NCBI GenBank assembly: GCA_947177445.1 | Contig: CAMWUL010000005.1 | Coordinates: 1 to 64,000, forward strand | Direction: 5' to 3' | Length of the DNA stretch: 64,000 nt | Origin: an uncultured Lachnospiraceae bacterium | GTDB lineage: Bacteria; Bacillota; Clostridia; Lachnospirales; Lachnospiraceae | In this document: positions 19,760-29,276 of the stretch, piece after piece | How positions within the stretch are numbered: position 1 is the stretch's first letter | Layout of the letters: each line of letters starts with the position of its first letter | Made by a program: the position numbers and the translations under genes | Notes under the pieces: model-generated | Database searches by the model: none | The model's input: the letters and a program-made list of their open reading frames with translations, nothing else | Told to the model about the DNA's origin: nothing

Positions 19760-19944
19760 TGAGCAATATTTCGGAGTTGGATCTGCAGAATCTGCGCCAT
19801 TTGATCGGCGGCTTTGACACCACACACTGTAAGATGCAGGCCTATGCCAAGGAGGCAACGGATCCTCAGATCAGGCAGTTTTTCGAGAAAGGTGCGAAAT
19901 CTGCAATGGACAATAAGCAGCAGCTTATGAAGTTTTTGGGGTAA
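19760..19944 (+). CDS. small spore coat-like (CotF-associated) protein
   Basis: MSNISELDLQNLRHLIGGFDTTHCKMQAYAKEATDPQIRQFFEKGAKSAMDNKQQLMKFLG; paired with a CotF-like gene. Confidence 0.65.
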
Positions 19945-20019
19945 GTCCTGAAGACCAAAAAGCGGAAAACGTAAAATCGAGAGATCAATAGACCGGAAGA
20001 CGGTGGAAGTGAGGTAAAT

Positions 20020-20274
20020 ATGCAGGAAAAAACTATGGTGGCAGATACCCTTGCAGGTATCAACGGAGAATTAACCCGCTACGCGGGAATGATCGCGCAG
20101 TCTGAAAACAAGGAGCTGAAGCAGACTCTGAAGCAGCTCCGCAATGCATGTGAGCAGTCTCAGGAGGAGCTGTATCAGATTGCAAGGGCAAAGTCTTACT
20201 ATGTGCCGGCCAGCAAGGCCACGGATGAGGAAGTGGCACATGTGAAGGAATTGTTTACCCAGGGAACTTTATAA
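20020..20274 (+). CDS. CotF-like spore coat protein
   Basis: MVADTLAGINGELTRYAGMIAQSENKELKQTLKQLRNACEQSQEELYQIARAKSYYVPASKA. Confidence 0.75.
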   Translation: MQEKTMVADTLAGINGELTRYAGMIAQSENKELKQTLKQLRNACEQSQEELYQIARAKSYYVPASKATDEEVAHVKELFTQGTL

Positions 20275-20286
20275 TTCAGTGACCCT

Positions 20287-20319
20287 TGAAGGGCGGCGTG
20301 GAGAAAGCGCCGCCCTTCA
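20287..20319 (+). terminator. strong 12-bp stem-loop downstream of the coat-like genes
   Basis: TGAAGGGCGGCG / CGCCGCCCTTCA; no immediate T-run. Confidence 0.5.
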
Positions 20320-20458
20320 GGCTTGAGCACCTTCTTTTACAGCGATTTCAAGCATTTTCTCTGGCATAGGAGGGAGGCTGGTTCCATAGACTGTAATAAG
20401 GGATGGTTACGGCCCGGCCGTGAGGACGACGGGCGGTAACGGCAAGGCGGAGGCAGTT

Positions 20459-21355
20459 ATGCTGAATGCAATATGGGCGATAATGATATTGGCGGCTGTG
20501 ATCTTTGGGGCCTGTACGGGAAGGATGAGCGAGGTGACCAACGCGGCACTGGACAGCGCGGGGGAAGCTCTGTCGCTGTGCTTTACCATGGCCGGTGTGG
20601 TGGCTTTGTGGATGGGGCTGATGGAGATAGCTTCCAGCGCCGGATTGATTCGGAAATTGACAAAAGGGATTTCTCCCTTTCTGAGGTTTCTGTTTCCGCG
20701 GATACCCAAGGACCACCCCGCGGGAGAATACATAGCGACCAATGTGATTGCCAATATACTGGGTCTGGGCTGGGCCTGCACTCCCGCGGGGCTTAAGGCC
20801 ATGGAGGAACTGGCAAAGCTGGAGGCCCAGCGGGGAAACCCGGAATATCTGGAAGCGGGACCCGGGGAGGCCGGTTATGGCCGGGGAAGCTTAAAAGGCC
20901 GGGAGGCCGGACGAAGGGAAAGCGCGGTCAGGGGCAGGCGCGCCAGCAATGAGATGTGTAATTTCCTGATTTTAAATATTTCATCCCTGCAGCTGATTCC
21001 TGTGAATATGATTGCCTACAGAAGCCAGTACGGCAGTGCCAATCCCACGGCGATTATTGCGCCGGCCATTGCGGCTACACTGGTCAGCACACTGGTGGCG
21101 GTGGTATACTGCAAAATCAAGGATTGCGTTAGCGCAGACTACATAAGCGGAAACAGCATAAATAGAAATCACATAGATAGAAGCCGCACAGACAAAAGCC
21201 GTATAGACAAAAAAGCAGTGAGGCATGCCGGAAGCGTTGATTTGACAGCCAGTGAAGCCCGCGGGATATCAGAGAGAGCAAGGGGGTTCCGTCAGGCTGA
21301 CACGCCAGACACATTGTCGGATAAAAGAAATAGCAGAGGAGGGAGAGCAGTATGA
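20459..21355 (+). CDS. spmA: spore maturation protein A (nucleoside-recognition domain) with insertions
   Basis: MLNAIWAIMILAAVIFGACTGRMSEVTNAALDSAGEALSLCFTMAGVVALWMGLMEIA...NVIANILGLGWACTPAGLKAMEEL; ATGA overlap with spmB. Confidence 0.88.
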   Translation: MLNAIWAIMILAAVIFGACTGRMSEVTNAALDSAGEALSLCFTMAGVVALWMGLMEIASSAGLIRKLTKGISPFLRFLFPRIPKDHPAGEYIATNVIANILGLGWACTPAGLKAMEELAKLEAQRGNPEYLEAGPGEAGYGRGSLKGREAGRRESAVRGRRASNEMCNFLILNISSLQLIPVNMIAYRSQYGSANPTAIIAPAIAATLVSTLVAVVYCKIKDCVSADYISGNSINRNHIDRSRTDKSRIDKKAVRHAGSVDLTASEARGISERARGFRQADTPDTLSDKRNSRGGRAV

Positions 21356-21879
21356 ATGCATTGGCTCATTTATCGGATATTGTCATTCCCATCCTGATTT
21401 TCTTTATCGTTGGCTATGGTTATGTTTCCAAAGTAAAAGTGTATGAGACTTTTTTGAAGGGGGCAAAAGACGGCCTTAAGATTGTGGTAGATATTGTACC
21501 TACGCTGATCGGTCTGCTGGTGGCGGTGGGGATGCTGCGTGCCTCGGGATTTTTTGATGTGCTGGGCAAGCTGCTGGGGCCTGCCGCGGCAGCGGTTGGT
21601 CTGCCTGCCCAACTGATGCCGCTGTTGGTGGTGAAGCTGTTTTCGTCCTCCGCGGCTACGGGACTGGTGCTGGACATTTTCCGCACCTCCGGACCGGATT
21701 CCTACGCGGGGATGCTGACCTCGATTCTCATGAGCTGCACGGAGACGGTGTTCTACACCATGAGCGTATATTTTCTGGCAGCCAAGGTGACCAAGACAAG
21801 ATATACCCTGACTGGGGCATTGCTGGCTACGCTGGCGGGGACGGCGGCAAGCGTGGTGCTGGCGAGAATGATGGTGTAA
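21352..21879 (+). CDS. spmB: spore maturation protein B
   Basis: AHLSDIVIPILIFFIVGYGYVSKVKVYETFLKGAKDGLKIVVDIVPTLIGLLVAVGMLRASG. Confidence 0.9.
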   Translation: MNALAHLSDIVIPILIFFIVGYGYVSKVKVYETFLKGAKDGLKIVVDIVPTLIGLLVAVGMLRASGFFDVLGKLLGPAAAAVGLPAQLMPLLVVKLFSSSAATGLVLDIFRTSGPDSYAGMLTSILMSCTETVFYTMSVYFLAAKVTKTRYTLTGALLATLAGTAASVVLARMMV

Positions 21880-22759
21880 TACGCCTTTCCCTGTACTCCG
21901 TCGGGGTGCACCCCAGGATTTTTTTGAAATGATGGATAAGATGATTTACGTTTTCATAGCCTACTTCATAGCTGATTTCGTGTATCTTCACGGTGGTTTC
22001 CGCTAACAGCTCCGCGGAGGCCTGAATACGCATTTTGTGCAGATGCTGCATGGGAGAGCTTAGGTAATGTTCTTTGAATTCCCGGCAGATGCGGTACCTG
22101 TTTATTTTATATTTTCGTTCGAACTGTTCCAGAGTATGTTTTTTATAATATTGTGTATCTAATTCTTTTTTTATCTCTTTCAAATAGGGCGGTATTTTCC
22201 GGATTGGGGCGGCGCCGTCCAGAATCATCTGCGTCAACAGCTTTGTCAGAAGCAGATGGCAGACCAGGGGTTCCTCCTGCCTGTTCTCAAAAAGAGACAG
22301 CAGTTCTGAAGGGAGCCCTGTCATGGGATGCCACTGAAAGAAGGAGGATAGAGTCAGGAGCTTTCCAATGTACCAGGGGATACTGTGGCCATCAAATAGA
22401 AGCACAGTATAGTCTGACGGCGCGGATACTGTGATGCGGCGTGGCATATCGCACCGAAATAGCAGCAGAGAGCCTTCTGCCGGGGAAATGGTTTCTTCCA
22501 CAGAGGACATGCCAGGTGGAGTGTTCTGCTCTGTGGGGAAGAGCCGAAGCTGCAGGCGGCCTGCCCTCAGGCAGAGCAGTCCCAGTCCCGGACTGGCTGC
22601 TGCGCTGTAGGACATAGGAACCCGGAGGGCGGCGCTTTCCAGGGCTGTCCGATGCAGCAGATATTGCGCTGTCTCCTGGTCCGGTGTAAAAGATGTAAAG
22701 GTATATCCGAGATTTGACAATATGGTAAGGCTTGGTGTGTATATATTTTCCCAGTTCAT
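21827..22759 (-). CDS. AraC family transcriptional regulator
   Basis: C-terminal HTH YKINRYRICREFKEHYLSSPMQHLHKMRIQASAELLAETTVKIHEISYEVGYENVNHLIHHFKKILGCTPTEYR; divergent from the esterase gene. Confidence 0.88.
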   Translation of the reverse strand: MNWENIYTPSLTILSNLGYTFTSFTPDQETAQYLLHRTALESAALRVPMSYSAAASPGLGLLCLRAGRLQLRLFPTEQNTPPGMSSVEETISPAEGSLLLFRCDMPRRITVSAPSDYTVLLFDGHSIPWYIGKLLTLSSFFQWHPMTGLPSELLSLFENRQEEPLVCHLLLTKLLTQMILDGAAPIRKIPPYLKEIKKELDTQYYKKHTLEQFERKYKINRYRICREFKEHYLSSPMQHLHKMRIQASAELLAETTVKIHEISYEVGYENVNHLIHHFKKILGCTPTEYRERRITPSFSPAPRLPPSPPA

Positions 22760-23059
22760 TATCCTATTCCCTGTTTTCTGCAGATTTATTTCTTCCTGCG
22801 AATATCACTATTTTAGTTTTTTTTAAGTGCTCCTGTTTTTCAGCTGCAGCTGCTCTTTGGGCTGTACACTATAAATTATAATAGGGAGAAAGCAATATTC
22901 CCATAGTTAAATCAGCTGAAAAACTTTTTTAAAATTTGTGTAAATAGATGAAAAAACGAAATTGTCAAAAATTATATATAGAAATCAAGAATAATGGATG
23001 ACTAAATTAACCACGTGTGTGAGAATTAAATCAGAATTTAAGAAAAGGATTCTAAAGCG

Positions 23060-23139
23060 AGGAAATAGAAAAAGGAAAATAGAGAAGGAAAATAGAAAGA
23101 AAAATAGATAAGAAAATAGGAAAGAAAATAGAAAGGAAA
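23060..23139 (+). repeat. A/G-rich tandem repeat (GGAAAATAGA-like, about 12 nt period) in the 5' leader of the esterase gene
   Basis: six ATAG-containing units immediately before ATG 23144. Confidence 0.8.
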
Positions 23140-23143
23140 TCAG

Positions 23144-25459
23144 ATGAAAGCAGAAGATATTTTGAAAGATTACATAGCGAATGATGAGTGTCCGGTGCTG
23201 CCGGAGGATTCTCACCTTCAGTACGAGGGCAGGATTGATTTTGGGAAGGAGGAAGGACCTTTGTGGACCTATCCGGCTACCAGCGTAAGACTCCGATTCC
23301 GGGGCAGCAGCCTGAAGGTGGTGTTGTCCAATTATCGTGCCTACTGGGACAATTTCCTGGGATATGTGTTGGATGGGGTGGAGCATTGTGTGAAGCTGAA
23401 TGAGAGCGGGATTACTGTTATTCGTCTGTTTGAGGGAGAATCAGAAGAGGAAGCAGAACAGGAAGCAGAACAGGGCGGCGCTTTTACCTGCCGGGAAGGA
23501 GAGGCTGGGAGAATCCATGATCTTTTGCTGTTCAAGCGTCAGGATTCCTGCCATATGGTGCAGATTCACGGCTTTATCGGCAGCGGGGACTTTGAATTAC
23601 ATTCCTGTCCACCTCTTTCCTCCAGAAGAATTGAGGTCTATGGGGACTCTGTGTCTGCAGGGGAGGTGTCTGAGGCGGTGGAGTACTGCGGGGAACCGGA
23701 TCCGCCGCACAACGGAGAGTATTCCAACAGCTACTATTCTTATGCATGGCTGACAGCCAGGAAGCTGGGGGCAAGGATTCATGATATTGCTCAGGGAGGC
23801 ATCGCTCTTATGGACGGCACAGGGTATTTTATGGAGCCGGAGCAGCAGGGCATAGAGCGTATTTACGATAAGGTGCAGTATCAACCGCAGATTTTAAACC
23901 AGTCCGCCTGTCCTTTGGGCGCAGACGGGGGAAGAGATCCTTTGAAGTGGGACTTTTCCCGGTATGAGCCGCAGGTGGTGATTGTGGCAGTGGGGCAGAA
24001 CGATGCCCATCCGATGGATTTCGCCGGGGAGGACTACGAGGGGGAGCGGATGCGCCAGTGGAAGAAGCAGTATATGGTTTTTCTGGACAGGCTGAGGAGG
24101 GTGCATCCCTGTGCCCACATTATCTGCATGACCACCATATTGGGGCATCACGAGAACTGGGATCGTGCCATTGAGGAAGTATGCCGCAGCACGGGAGACA
24201 GCAGAGTGTACCATTTCCTTTTCAGCAATAACGGAAGGGGGACCAGAGGGCATATTCGCAGGCCTGAGGCGGAGCGGATGGCAGAGGAGCTGTCTGCTTA
24301 CATCGAAGGGCTGGGGGAGCAGATCTGGAGAGACACTTATCGGATGGAGGCGGCATTTGCAAAAGCAAGCGCCGGAGAGAGCTTGACCGCAGGTTTTTTA
24401 GGAGGCTCCATCACTCAGGGAAGCCTGGCTTCTGTGCCGGAGAACTGTTATGCCAGTCGGGTCTGCAGGTGGTGGCAGGAGAAGTTTCCTGGCACAAAGA
24501 TTCGGTATGTCAATGCAGGCATCGGGGGCACTACATCTCATTTCGGCGTGGCCAGAGCCTGGGAGGATTTGCTGTTCACCAGGCCGGATGTGGTGTTTGT
24601 GGAGTTCTCTGTCAACGACGAAGACACGGAGCATTTCAGGGAATGCTATGAGGGGCTGCTGCGGCGGATTTTGAACTGTGACTGGAATCCCGCGGTGGTG
24701 CTGCTTCATAATCGCTTTTACAGTGACGGGCGCAGCGCCCAGAGGATTCATGATGAACTGGGGAGGTATTATTGTCTTCCCAGAGTGTGCATGGGAGACG
24801 CTATTTACCCCAGGATTGCTTCTGGGGAGCTGGCCATGGAGGAGATTACCCCTGATGGACTTCATCCCAATGACAGAGGTCATGCCATGCTGGCGGATTG
24901 TATTGATGCCATGCTGGAGCGGGTATATCATGGCTTCTGTGAGAGGAAGGATTTTTGGAAGGCCGGGGACAGAATTGCAGGGAAGGTTCCGGCTGGTTTT
25001 AACGAGGAGGATGTATCAGGCTGTGCGTTCCCCTCCCCTATGACGAGGAACCGCTATGAGAGTGCCCGCAGGCTCAGAAATGAGACGGTTACGGTGTATT
25101 GCAGGGGATTTGAGGCGGATTATGAGGTGCAGGGGGGAATTAAGGATGTTTTTAAAAAGGGCTGGCAGGCTGGCCATGCGGGAGCGGAGATTTGTTTTGA
25201 GGTTGAGGCCGCTTGTATTGGGATTCAATACCGCAGAACAGTGAGGAAGCCCGCGCCCAAGGCCGTGGCTGTGATAGACGGCAATGAAGAGGGAGCTGTG
25301 GTGCTGGACGGCAATTTTGATGAGGATTGGGGGGATTGTCTTGCCCTGCAGCTGCTGCTGGAGGATGCGGAAGCCGGGCATCACACAGTCACGGTCAGAA
25401 TTGTGGAAGCGGAGGAGGTTGTGACACCGTTTTATCTGGTGTCTCTGATCGTGGCCTGA
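23144..25459 (+). CDS. bimodular carbohydrate esterase: CE2-like plus CE17-like SGNH domains
   Basis: N-terminal beta domain then SGNH block RRIEVYGDSVSAGE / AVGQNDAHP; second SGNH block TAGFLGGSITQGS / NAGIGGTTSHFG / VEFSVNDEDTEHF / DGLHPNDRGHAML; C-terminal beta domain. Confidence 0.75.
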   Translation: MKAEDILKDYIANDECPVLPEDSHLQYEGRIDFGKEEGPLWTYPATSVRLRFRGSSLKVVLSNYRAYWDNFLGYVLDGVEHCVKLNESGITVIRLFEGESEEEAEQEAEQGGAFTCREGEAGRIHDLLLFKRQDSCHMVQIHGFIGSGDFELHSCPPLSSRRIEVYGDSVSAGEVSEAVEYCGEPDPPHNGEYSNSYYSYAWLTARKLGARIHDIAQGGIALMDGTGYFMEPEQQGIERIYDKVQYQPQILNQSACPLGADGGRDPLKWDFSRYEPQVVIVAVGQNDAHPMDFAGEDYEGERMRQWKKQYMVFLDRLRRVHPCAHIICMTTILGHHENWDRAIEEVCRSTGDSRVYHFLFSNNGRGTRGHIRRPEAERMAEELSAYIEGLGEQIWRDTYRMEAAFAKASAGESLTAGFLGGSITQGSLASVPENCYASRVCRWWQEKFPGTKIRYVNAGIGGTTSHFGVARAWEDLLFTRPDVVFVEFSVNDEDTEHFRECYEGLLRRILNCDWNPAVVLLHNRFYSDGRSAQRIHDELGRYYCLPRVCMGDAIYPRIASGELAMEEITPDGLHPNDRGHAMLADCIDAMLERVYHGFCERKDFWKAGDRIAGKVPAGFNEEDVSGCAFPSPMTRNRYESARRLRNETVTVYCRGFEADYEVQGGIKDVFKKGWQAGHAGAEICFEVEAACIGIQYRRTVRKPAPKAVAVIDGNEEGAVVLDGNFDEDWGDCLALQLLLEDAEAGHHTVTVRIVEAEEVVTPFYLVSLIVA

Positions 25460-25572
25460 GGGCTGGACGCTGAACGATGAATGGGATATCAGAGGTTATT
25501 CGGCAGAAGCGGATAGAGTGTGATGCAGTGTGAGATTTGGCAGATGATGATACAGGAGGATAGGAGGCAAAG

Positions 25573-26928
25573 ATGAGGAGAAGAACGGCAGCTGTAATTC
25601 TGGCGGTGGTGCTGGCTTTGGCGGGCTGTGCAAAAACAGATCACGCAGAGGGAGACGGCATGACGGAAGGAAGCGGCGCGGGAGCGGAAGATTCAGGCAG
25701 CGCGAACGGCGGGAACACGGGCGGAAGTGGGGAAGGCAGCGCAGAAGAATATGCTTCGGAGGAAGGAGAAGCCGGGGCGGAAGGGGATGAGACGGCACAA
25801 TATGAGATCGTGAAGGTGCCGGACTGGAAGGAAGTGGAGATCCCGGAGAGTGAGGCTCTGGCCTTCGTGGAGGACATGCAGCTGGGCTGGAGCCTGGGCA
25901 ACACCTTTGACGCATCCAACTGTAATGCGGCAAATGAGCTTGACTATGAGAAGGCCTGGAATGGCGTGATGACGGAAAAGGAGATGATCCACGCGGTGGC
26001 GGAAGCGGGCTTTCGAACCATCCGCATTCCGGTTTCGTGGCACAACCATGTGGACGAGAATGACCAGATCAGCCAGGCGTGGATGAACCGCGTCCAGGAG
26101 GTTGTGGACTGGGCGGTGGAGGAAGAATTGTATGTGATCCTGAATATTCACCACGATAATGAGGAGGGCTTTTTGTACCCCTCCTATGACCAGCTGGAGC
26201 GGTCAAAAGAATATGTGGGGAATGTGTGGGGGCAGATCGCGGAGCGGTTTGCGGACTATGACGAAAAGCTGATTTTTGAGGTGATGAATGAGCCCAGACA
26301 GGTGGAGACGGATCATGAGTGGTGGATTAATGTAAATACAGAGACGGGCAAGGAGTGCATAGACGCGGTGAATCAGCTGAATCAGGCAGGGGTGGATGCG
26401 ATCCGTGGAAATGGAGAAGGCTATAATTCTTCTCGTTATATCATGGTTCCCGGATATTGCGCGTCACCTGAATTCGCCCTGGCGGATGGTTTTGTACTGC
26501 CTGTGGATACCGGCATTGCCCAGAACAGGATTCTGGTGTCGGTTCATGCCTATACTCCCTACAATTTTGCGTTGGCGGGGGAGAATGACCAAAACAGCAC
26601 GGATGCTTTTTCCGTTTCAGACAGCAAGGGGACGGGGGATATTGATTCTTTTATGTTCAGACTCTATGAGAAGTATGTATCCAAGGGAATCGGTGTGGTC
26701 ATCGGGGAGTTCGGCGCAAGGGCGAAGCAGAACAATGTGGAGGCGCGGAAGGAATATGCCGCTTATTATGTGGCGGCAGCCAGACATTATGGTATGACTG
26801 CGTGCTGGTGGGACAATAATGCCTTTGGAGGCAGCGGAGAGAATTTCGGGCTTCTGCGCAGACTCAAAAGCGAGTTCCTTTTCCCGGAGATTGTAGCGCA
26901 GATGGTGTATTACAGCGAGAATAGATAA
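25573..26928 (+). CDS. GH5 glycoside hydrolase lipoprotein (putative endo-beta-mannanase)
   Basis: lipobox LALAGC; MQLGWSLGNTFDASN, RIPVSWHNHVD, ILNIHHDN, FEVMNEPR, VVIGEFGA. Confidence 0.8.
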   Translation: MRRRTAAVILAVVLALAGCAKTDHAEGDGMTEGSGAGAEDSGSANGGNTGGSGEGSAEEYASEEGEAGAEGDETAQYEIVKVPDWKEVEIPESEALAFVEDMQLGWSLGNTFDASNCNAANELDYEKAWNGVMTEKEMIHAVAEAGFRTIRIPVSWHNHVDENDQISQAWMNRVQEVVDWAVEEELYVILNIHHDNEEGFLYPSYDQLERSKEYVGNVWGQIAERFADYDEKLIFEVMNEPRQVETDHEWWINVNTETGKECIDAVNQLNQAGVDAIRGNGEGYNSSRYIMVPGYCASPEFALADGFVLPVDTGIAQNRILVSVHAYTPYNFALAGENDQNSTDAFSVSDSKGTGDIDSFMFRLYEKYVSKGIGVVIGEFGARAKQNNVEARKEYAAYYVAAARHYGMTACWWDNNAFGGSGENFGLLRRLKSEFLFPEIVAQMVYYSENR

Positions 26929-27044
26929 GCAGACATATCTTTAAAATCGATTAAATGTGTGTTAAAATACAAAATTGATTTGTGGATTTTAGCTATTTTA
27001 AAATCATGAAATTTCCCCTATTATAAGTATGGAAGAAGGGAGAG

Positions 27045-29276
27045 ATGAGTGACATGAATATTTCGTATGACGAGAAAACGAGAATTTTTAAGCTGGATAC
27101 AGCCCGCACCAGCTATCTGATTGGAATCGTGGATGATGAGGGCTTTATTGGTCATGTGTATTATGGGAAGATCATCAGTGACAGCAGTGCCTCATATTTG
27201 ATGCGGACAGGGGAGGCACCTTTTGTACCCTCCCAAAACAGCAGGGACAGAAGCTCCTTCTTCGATGCCTTCCCCATGGAGTTTCCCAGCTGCAACACAG
27301 GGGACTACAGGGAGAGCGCAATAGAGCTGCTGGATGCCAGGGGACATAATGGCGTTGAAATCGTGTATCAGGCGCACCGGATCCTGAAAGGCAAGCCGGG
27401 CCTTTCGGGGCTGCCTGCTACCTTCGGCGGCGAGACGGAGTGCATGACCCTGGAGATCGACGGGATGGACAAGGTGCTGGGGCTTAAAGTAACATTGCGC
27501 TACAGTATCTTTGAGGATGTGGATGTGGTGGCCAGGAGTGTGTCTGTGAAAAATATGTCAGAAGAAAGTTTTTTTCTCACCAGACTGATGTCCGCCAGCA
27601 TTGACATGGATCAGGAGGATTACCGCCTGCTGACTCTTCATGGCTCATGGGCCAGGGAACGGCATATGGAATCCCGGGAGATTGGCTGCGGGAAGACAAG
27701 TGTGGGCTCCACGAGAGGTGAGTCCTCCCATCAGGAGCATCCCTTTATGGCGCTGGTATCTGAGACAGCTGCCCAGGAGCGAGGCAGCGTTTACGGCTTT
27801 CATTTTATATATTCCGGCAACTTTATTGCTCAGGTGGAGAGGACCCAGTTTGACAGTCTTCGGGTGCAGATGGGAATTCACCCGAAGAATTTCTGTTATC
27901 AGGTGAAGCCGGGAGAAGTGTTCCAGGCACCGGAGGTGATTCTGACATACTCTGACGAGGGGCTGGGGGGGATGAGCAGAACTCTTCATGATCTGTACCG
28001 GAACCATTTGATCAGAAGTCCTTATAAGGATAAAAAGCGTCCCATACTCATTAACAACTGGGAAGCCACTTATTTTAACTTTAACACGGAAAAGCTGCTG
28101 GATATTGCCAGAGAGGCCAGGAAGGCCGGCATCGAGATGCTGGTTATGGACGACGGCTGGTTTGGCCGCCGGAATGATGACAATACCAGCCTGGGTGACT
28201 GGAAGGTGAATGAAGAGAAGCTGAAGGGCGGCTTAAAGCCTCTGGTGGATCAGGTGAACCGGATTGGCTTGAAATTCGGCATCTGGTTTGAGCCGGAGAT
28301 GGTGTCTCCGGATTCTGATCTGTACCGGACCCACCCGGACTGGGCGATTGCCATACCGGGCCGTACTCCCTGCCGCTCCAGGAATCAGTTCGTCCTGGAT
28401 CTGACCAGGCGGGAGGTGCTGGAGTATGTCTACAACTCTGTGGCGGAGGTGCTGCACAGCGCCAATATCGAGTATGTGAAATGGGACATGAACCGTCAGC
28501 TTACGGATCTGGGCAGTCTGTATCTGGGCCGTGAGAATCAGGGCGAGCTCAGCCACCGTTATGTGCTGGCGGTGTATGAGCTGCAGGAGAGACTTATAAA
28601 GGAGTTCCCTGATCTGCTTCTGGAGAACTGCTCCGGCGGCGGTGCAAGGTTCGATCCGGGTATGCTTTATTACAGTCCGCAGATCTGGTGTTCTGATGAT
28701 ACGGATGCCATTGAGCGTCTGGTCATCCAGGAGGGGACGGCGTTGATTTATCCTCTTTCCGCCATAGGCGCCCATGTGTCGGATTGCCCCAACCATACAG
28801 TGGGCAGGAGTACGCCCTTTTCTACCAGAGGGAACGTGGCACTGGCGGGGACTTTCGGCTATGAGCTGGATATTACGAAGATTTCTGAAGAAGACAAGGC
28901 GCAGATTCCGGAGCAGGTGGCCCTGTACCATAGATACAATGACCTGGTAAGAGAGGGAGACTACTATCGTATTGCCTCATATCGGCAGAACCATTTCTAT
29001 GACTGCTGGGCGGTGGTGTCTAAGGATAAGAAAGAGGCGCTGGTCACATTTGTGCAGGTGCTCAGGCGTCCGAATCATCACAGCAGGATGATAAAGCTGA
29101 AAGGGCTGAATCCTGAGATGCGGTACAAAGTCTGTGAAGGGACAAATCCGGATGAAGGGGTGGGATGTGTGTACTATGGGGATACCCTGATGAACGCCGG
29201 AATTCCAATGGAAGAAATGTGGGGGGATTGTCAGTCCAGACTGATCTTTCTTGCGGCAGAAGGGAGCGGCGTATGA
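27045..29276 (+). CDS. GH36 alpha-galactosidase
   Basis: EMLVMDDGWFGRRNDDNTSLGDWKVNEEKL, GIWFEPEMVSPDSDLYRTHPDW, YVKWDMNRQLTDLGS, ENCSGGGARFDPGMLYYSPQIWCSDDTDAIERL. Confidence 0.95.
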   Translation: MSDMNISYDEKTRIFKLDTARTSYLIGIVDDEGFIGHVYYGKIISDSSASYLMRTGEAPFVPSQNSRDRSSFFDAFPMEFPSCNTGDYRESAIELLDARGHNGVEIVYQAHRILKGKPGLSGLPATFGGETECMTLEIDGMDKVLGLKVTLRYSIFEDVDVVARSVSVKNMSEESFFLTRLMSASIDMDQEDYRLLTLHGSWARERHMESREIGCGKTSVGSTRGESSHQEHPFMALVSETAAQERGSVYGFHFIYSGNFIAQVERTQFDSLRVQMGIHPKNFCYQVKPGEVFQAPEVILTYSDEGLGGMSRTLHDLYRNHLIRSPYKDKKRPILINNWEATYFNFNTEKLLDIAREARKAGIEMLVMDDGWFGRRNDDNTSLGDWKVNEEKLKGGLKPLVDQVNRIGLKFGIWFEPEMVSPDSDLYRTHPDWAIAIPGRTPCRSRNQFVLDLTRREVLEYVYNSVAEVLHSANIEYVKWDMNRQLTDLGSLYLGRENQGELSHRYVLAVYELQERLIKEFPDLLLENCSGGGARFDPGMLYYSPQIWCSDDTDAIERLVIQEGTALIYPLSAIGAHVSDCPNHTVGRSTPFSTRGNVALAGTFGYELDITKISEEDKAQIPEQVALYHRYNDLVREGDYYRIASYRQNHFYDCWAVVSKDKKEALVTFVQVLRRPNHHSRMIKLKGLNPEMRYKVCEGTNPDEGVGCVYYGDTLMNAGIPMEEMWGDCQSRLIFLAAEGSGV

